64,000 nt of DNA, from positions 186,001 through 250,000 of the forward strand of contig NZ_VSTH01000014.1 of assembly GCF_008123965.1 (NCBI RefSeq), in the 5' to 3' direction. Positions 60,570 through 64,000 of this stretch are shown here, one piece after another. A program made the translations under genes and the position numbers. The notes beneath the pieces were generated by a model. That model was not told the DNA's origin, made no database searches, and was given only the letters and a program-made list of their open reading frames with translations. Each line of letters starts with the position of its first letter. Positions within the stretch are counted from its first letter, which is position 1. This DNA is from Bradyrhizobium hipponense. Lineage in GTDB: Bacteria; Pseudomonadota; Alphaproteobacteria; Rhizobiales; Xanthobacteraceae.

Positions 60570-61652
60570 TCAGTCTCCCACCCGGGGCACGATAATGGTG
60601 TCCTCGTGGTGAAGGGTGACGGTGAGGCTGCCGCCGAGCGGCGGAATGCGCTGATAGGCCTGGTGGTAAGCCGGCTGGCGCAGGCTGAGCGCGATGCCGC
60701 CTTCGAGCGCCAGGAATATGCGCAGGCTCTCGCCCTGGTAGACGATGTCGGTGACCGTCCCGGTCAGCCGGTTGCAGGCGGCATCCTGCGCGCCGTCGTC
60801 GATCAGCAGCTTTTCGCTGTGCACGGCGAGCATCAGGGCATCGCCTGAAGGAATGGCGCGGGCGCTGCGCAAAGAAGCGTTGCCGAGCGCGACGCTGGAG
60901 GCATCGACGCGGCGAACCGGCAGCAGGGTTGCCTCGCCGATAAAGCTTGCAACGAAGGAGTCCGCGGGATGATCGTGCAGGCGCTCGGGCCGGTCGATCT
61001 GGATCAGCCTGCCGTCTTTCATCACCGCGACGCGGTCGCTCATGGTCAGCGCCTCGCGCTGGTCATGGGTGACGTAGATGATGGTGGCGCCGATACGCTT
61101 GTGCAGTGCGCGCAGCTCTATCTGCATGGATTCGCGCAGCTGCTTGTCGAGCGCGGAGAGCGGCTCGTCCATCAGGATCAGCCGCGGCTCGAAGATCATG
61201 GCGCGCGCCAGCGCCACGCGCTGGCGCTGGCCGCCGGAGAGCTGCGCAATGCCCCGCGCTTCATAGCCGGCCAGACCGACCATCGCGAGCGCGGCGCGCA
61301 CCTTGTCGGGCCAGCCCGCTTTCGGCAGGCGCCGCGCACGCAAGGGGAAGGCGACGTTCTCGCCGACGCTCATATGCGGGAACAGCGCGTAGTTCTGGAA
61401 GACGACACCGAGATCGCGCTTGTGCGGCGGCATATAGGTGACGTCGCGGCCGCCGAACAGGATCGAGCCGGACGAGGGCAGAATGAAGCCGCCCAAAATG
61501 CCGAGCAGCGTGGTCTTGCCGGAGCCGGAGGGGCCGAGCAGCGAGACGAACTCGCCGGCGCCGACATTGAGGGACACGTCGTCGAGGGCGCGAACTGCGC
61601 CGTAAGCCTTGCTCGCGGACCTGATCTCGACGCTTTCCGCTCGTTTGTCCAA
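60570..61652 (-). CDS. ABC transporter ATP-binding protein (PotA-like)
   Basis: This is a 360-residue ATPase. Walker A GPSGSGKT is at residues 40-47, the signature LSGGQRQRVALARAM near 138, Walker B LILMDEPLSALD near 160, and THDQREAL with the switch His near 195. A C-terminal TOBE-like regulatory domain follows (residues about 250-360). It is the first gene of the polyamine-type operon and would drive the PotB/PotC-like permeases. It is divergent from the LysR gene across a palindrome-rich region. Confidence 0.9.
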   Translation of the reverse strand: MDKRAESVEIRSASKAYGAVRALDDVSLNVGAGEFVSLLGPSGSGKTTLLGILGGFILPSSGSILFGGRDVTYMPPHKRDLGVVFQNYALFPHMSVGENVAFPLRARRLPKAGWPDKVRAALAMVGLAGYEARGIAQLSGGQRQRVALARAMIFEPRLILMDEPLSALDKQLRESMQIELRALHKRIGATIIYVTHDQREALTMSDRVAVMKDGRLIQIDRPERLHDHPADSFVASFIGEATLLPVRRVDASSVALGNASLRSARAIPSGDALMLAVHSEKLLIDDGAQDAACNRLTGTVTDIVYQGESLRIFLALEGGIALSLRQPAYHQAYQRIPPLGGSLTVTLHHEDTIIVPRVGD

Positions 61653-61786
61653 CGATCGACCTCGCCATGTCCCTCAGGCGTGCCTCACTGCACGCCATAA
61701 GCTTGCTTTATAGACAGGCCTTCGGAGCAGTCCGGATTGCAGCGTGCGCTGCAACCAATCTTCGCTCGCGAGCCCTATCTTTCAGC

Positions 61787-61863
61787 TGTCATGCCAATGA
61801 CACCAGACTTGGCCAAACTCGGCAATTGCCAAATTCTTACCGGCCTCATAACATGGCGTTATG
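61787..61863. promoter_or_regulatory. Palindrome-rich divergent region between potA-like and LysR genes
   Basis: Three inverted repeats are visible: TGTCAT-N4-ATGACA (61787-61802), TTGGC-N14-GCCAA (61809-61832), and CATAAC-N5-GTTATG (61847-61863), the last covering the LysR start codon. LysR proteins typically bind such sites to control a divergent operon and themselves. Confidence 0.55.
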
Positions 61864-62799
61864 CCCGAGCTGCGCCGGATGCTGCCCTCCAGTAACGCCC
61901 TGTTCGTCTTCGACGCAGCGGCGCGCAACGGCAGCTTCACGGCGGCGGCCGCCGAATTGAACGTCACGCAGCCCGCGGTGAGCCGAATGCTCGGCCAGTT
62001 CGAGGAGCATCTCGGCGTGCGCCTGTTCGACCGCAAAGCGGGACGCGCCGTGCTCACAGAGGAAGGCGAACTCTTGTATCGCCGCGTGCTGGAGGGCTTT
62101 CGCAGCATCGAGACCGGACTGGTCGAGATCGAGCGCCGCCGCAAAGGCACTGAGACCGTCACGTTGTCGGTGTCCTCCGCCTTCACGACGCATTGGCTGA
62201 TGCCGCGGATCGACAAGCTCCAGCGGCAGTTTCCGAGAGTCGATTTGCGCTTTCAGCTGATCTCGGGCGCATTGCGCGGGCCGGTGGAGAATGTCGACCT
62301 TGGCATGCGCTTTCGCGATCGCGATGAGCCTTCGGCCGGCGGCACGCTGGTGATGAAGGAGGTGATGCTGCCGGTGTGCAGCCCCGGCTATCTCCGTCAG
62401 ACCGGGCAGGCGGAAGGCAACACCATCATTCGCCTGGCCGAGACGCCCGGCGACTGGGCGGCGGACTACCCATCCTTTCTCACGAAGCGCCGCGGTGCGG
62501 CGAAGACGCTGAGCTTCACCGACTATGCCGTCGTGGTGCAGGCCGCCCTGCTCGGCCAAGGCATCGCGCTCGGCTGGCTGACGGTCACCTCGCACTGGCT
62601 ATTGACCGGTGCGCTGACGCCGGCATCCGACGCGCTCACCACCACCCGGCGGATCTGCGAATTCCTGCCGCCGCGCAATCGGCCAATGCGGCCCGTCGCC
62701 GCCGAGATCCGCGACTGGATCATCGAGCAGATGCAAAGCGAGCTCACCGCGATCGACCGCCTTCACCCGAAGCTCGGCTTGATATCGGCCTGCTATTGA
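61861..62799 (+). CDS. LysR family transcriptional regulator (GcvA-like)
   Basis: This 312-residue LysR protein has an N-terminal winged helix ([34 protein letters not shown], residues about 16-50) with [17 protein letters not shown], and a C-terminal ligand-binding domain. It is divergent from the PotA-like operon and probably activates it in response to the transported compound. Its start codon lies within a 17-base palindrome, suggesting tight autocontrol. Its stop is 7 bases from a truncated FGGY kinase gene on the other strand. Confidence 0.9.
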   Translation: MPELRRMLPSSNALFVFDAAARNGSFTAAAAELNVTQPAVSRMLGQFEEHLGVRLFDRKAGRAVLTEEGELLYRRVLEGFRSIETGLVEIERRRKGTETVTLSVSSAFTTHWLMPRIDKLQRQFPRVDLRFQLISGALRGPVENVDLGMRFRDRDEPSAGGTLVMKEVMLPVCSPGYLRQTGQAEGNTIIRLAETPGDWAADYPSFLTKRRGAAKTLSFTDYAVVVQAALLGQGIALGWLTVTSHWLLTGALTPASDALTTTRRICEFLPPRNRPMRPVAAEIRDWIIEQMQSELTAIDRLHPKLGLISACY

Positions 62800-62806
62800 T
62801 GTGATT

Positions 62807-62923
62807 GCGCCACAACGCAATGTCCGCCTTGGCGGATCCGAGTAACGTGCCGAACTCATCGAACACTGCGGCGCGCGCACTGCCTGTGCCGACGTCGATG
62901 CCCAGAAAATGCTTTTCGCACAT
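62807..62923 (-). pseudogene. FGGY carbohydrate kinase, 5' fragment
   Basis: The first ~39 codons of a D-ribulokinase-like FGGY kinase remain ([20 protein letters not shown], the ATP-binding phosphate 1 loop, then AKADIALWR). After residue 39 the frame passes into unrelated sequence next to the LysR stop. The rest of the kinase is missing. Its start lies 35 bases downstream of the ribitol-dehydrogenase-like gene, the usual operon order. Confidence 0.75.
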
Positions 62924-62957
62924 GCTCGGTGATCCCCATCGTGCTTGGCGATGACGT

Positions 62958-63686
62958 TTACAAGTCGTTGCTCTGCGGCAGGATGACGAGATCGCGGATG
63001 GTGACATTCCTCGGCCGCGTCAGCATGAACAGCACGGCCTCGGCCACTTCGGCCGGCTGCATCAAGCCTCCGGCTGCCAATTCGTCATCGAGCTTTTCCT
63101 TGGGCCAGTCCTTGATCAGGGCCGTGACCACGGGACCAGGAGCCACGGCGCCGACGCGCAGCCCATGCTTGGCGACCTGCCGCCTGACCGTATGCACGAA
63201 CGCCTGAACGGCATGCTTGGAAGCGGTGTAGATCGGCTCCCAAACCACCGGCACCAGACCAGCAATCGAGCTCGTCACGATGATGTCGCCAGTCCCGCGC
63301 GCGATCATGTGCGGCAGGACGGCATGGACCGAACGGAAGGTAGCGTTCACGTTGAGGTTCAGCACGCGGTCCCAGACATCGGGATCCCCGTCCACAATAT
63401 CGCCGCCGACGTAGGTTCCGGCATTGGCGTGGAAGATATCGAGTTGGCCCGCTCGGTCCAGTATCCCCGGCATCATGCGGCTGACGCTTTCAGGCTTGGT
63501 GAGGTCGATCGTCAACGGGACGGCCTCCGGGCCGAGGATTGCGCAAGCCGAGTTCAAGGCATCCTCGTCACGGTCGACCAGCACGACGCGCGCGCCCTCG
63601 CGCAGCAGAATCCTGGAGCATTCCAGACCGATCCCCGAAGCCGCTCCCGTGATGGCGGCTACTTTTCCGGACAGCGTGAGAGTCAT
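62958..63686 (-). CDS. SDR oxidoreductase, ribitol/polyol dehydrogenase-like
   Basis: This 242-residue classical SDR has TGAASGIG (residues 12-19), [11 protein letters not shown] (NAG motif), the catalytic Ser in VTSSIAG, and YTASK. Its context is the best clue: an RbsC-type permease gene upstream and a FGGY kinase fragment downstream fit ribitol or xylitol catabolism (polyol to ketose to ketose phosphate). ATG 63686 gives normal length. With the kinase truncated here, the pathway could not finish unless a copy exists elsewhere. Confidence 0.8.
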   Translation of the reverse strand: MTLTLSGKVAAITGAASGIGLECSRILLREGARVVLVDRDEDALNSACAILGPEAVPLTIDLTKPESVSRMMPGILDRAGQLDIFHANAGTYVGGDIVDGDPDVWDRVLNLNVNATFRSVHAVLPHMIARGTGDIIVTSSIAGLVPVVWEPIYTASKHAVQAFVHTVRRQVAKHGLRVGAVAPGPVVTALIKDWPKEKLDDELAAGGLMQPAEVAEAVLFMLTRPRNVTIRDLVILPQSNDL

Positions 63687-63711
63687 GGCGTTCCTGTTGC
63701 TTGGGGTGATT

Positions 63712-64000
63712 TCAGGCCCGGCCATGGGACATGCGCGAGCGGCGGGCCAACGAATCGACGATGACGGCAACGGCCAGCACGGCGCCAGTGATCATGTACC
63801 GGAGTGAAGATGACAGATCGAGCAGCGTCAGACCGCTGGCGATCGATTGAATTACGATGATGCCAAGCAGCGCGGAATAAGCGGTGCCGCGACCGCCGAA
63901 CAGGCTGGTTCCACCGATCACGGCGGCTGCGATGGCGTTGAGATTAACATCGCCGGTGCCGGCCTGCTGGCTTGCGGACGCCAGGCGCGCCGCCGAAAGA
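63712..64000 (-). CDS. Sugar ABC transporter permease (RbsC/XylH type), cut by window edge
   Basis: The last ~95 residues of a ribose/xylose-type permease are visible, running off the right edge. [21 protein letters not shown] is the family signature, followed by [20 protein letters not shown] and a final helix with a basic tail. It reads toward the ribitol-dehydrogenase-like gene, 25 bases away, so both belong to one operon. Confidence 0.88.
   Translation of the reverse strand, partial: LSAARLASASQQAGTGDVNLNAIAAAVIGGTSLFGGRGTAYSALLGIIVIQSIASGLTLLDLSSSLRYMITGAVLAVAVIVDSLARRSRMSHGRA

Overview
The window looks like the chromosome of a Bradyrhizobium or a close relative in the Rhizobiales. The evidence is high GC, the alphaproteobacterial gene order trnW-secE-nusG-rplK-rplA-rplJ-rplL-rpoB-rpoC, GTTC-N7-GTTC-type LexA site architecture, many CoA/SDR/acyl-CoA dehydrogenase genes, and intergenic palindromes of the kind common in that genus. 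No rRNA, CRISPR array, transposase or integrase is visible.

1-15 kb, all on the minus strand: a partial FAD oxidoreductase, then the transcription/translation core (rpoC, rpoB, rplL, rplJ, rplA, rplK, nusG, secE, tRNA-Trp). A 2-hydroxyacid dehydrogenase gene sits between rplA and rplJ, with a strong stem-loop on its rplA side.

15-30 kb is accessory metabolism. It holds a serine hydrolase, two SDRs and a histidine phosphatase. It also holds an argE-like deacetylase among repeats, an aminoglycoside-phosphotransferase-fold kinase next to an acyl-CoA dehydrogenase, a divergent TetR regulator, a RidA protein, a CoA-transferase, an MFS carrier and a sorbosone-dehydrogenase-like lipoprotein. The kinase/dehydrogenase/SDR set resembles a split form of the ACAD10/ACAD11 and Lva machinery for 4-hydroxyacyl-CoA breakdown. 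A GTTTGAA motif is shared by its two divergent promoter regions.

30-40 kb is the most striking region. Six tightly overlapping genes (HyfB, HyfC, HyfE, HyfF, HyfG and HyfI types) encode a membrane complex built like hydrogenase-4/complex I. The large subunit lacks the NiFe-binding cysteine pairs, and no maturation or ferredoxin genes are present, so it is probably an energy-converting hydrogenase-related (Ehr) complex. The operon starts with a small XRE regulator fused to it by a stop/start overlap, and a second, homologous XRE gene of the same length closes the far end. AT-rich promoter zones and a tRNA-Gly gene border the block. Just beyond it lies a compact transcription unit with a clean promoter, a 14-base perfect complement to the 16S rRNA tail, a 14-codon reading frame and a strong terminator.

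40-53 kb: a hybrid histidine kinase divergent from a periplasmic binding protein, small conserved-looking proteins, a TMEM175-like channel, a UvrD-like helicase and an LLM flavoprotein. A decayed zone follows (epimerase pseudogene with an in-frame amber codon, tRNA-like fragment, orphan genes). The stretch ends with an SOS-controlled dinB carrying a coupled 53-residue gene.

53-64 kb: sugar or polyol catabolism genes (Gfo/Idh dehydrogenase, TIM-barrel isomerase, ribitol-dehydrogenase-like SDR, RbsC-type permease). A polyamine-type ABC operon (PotABCD type with a FAD oxidase and a HAD hydrolase) and its LysR regulator interrupt them. Truncated sugar genes lie on both sides of this 7-kb block: an aldehyde dehydrogenase 3' end on the left and a FGGY kinase 5' end on the right.
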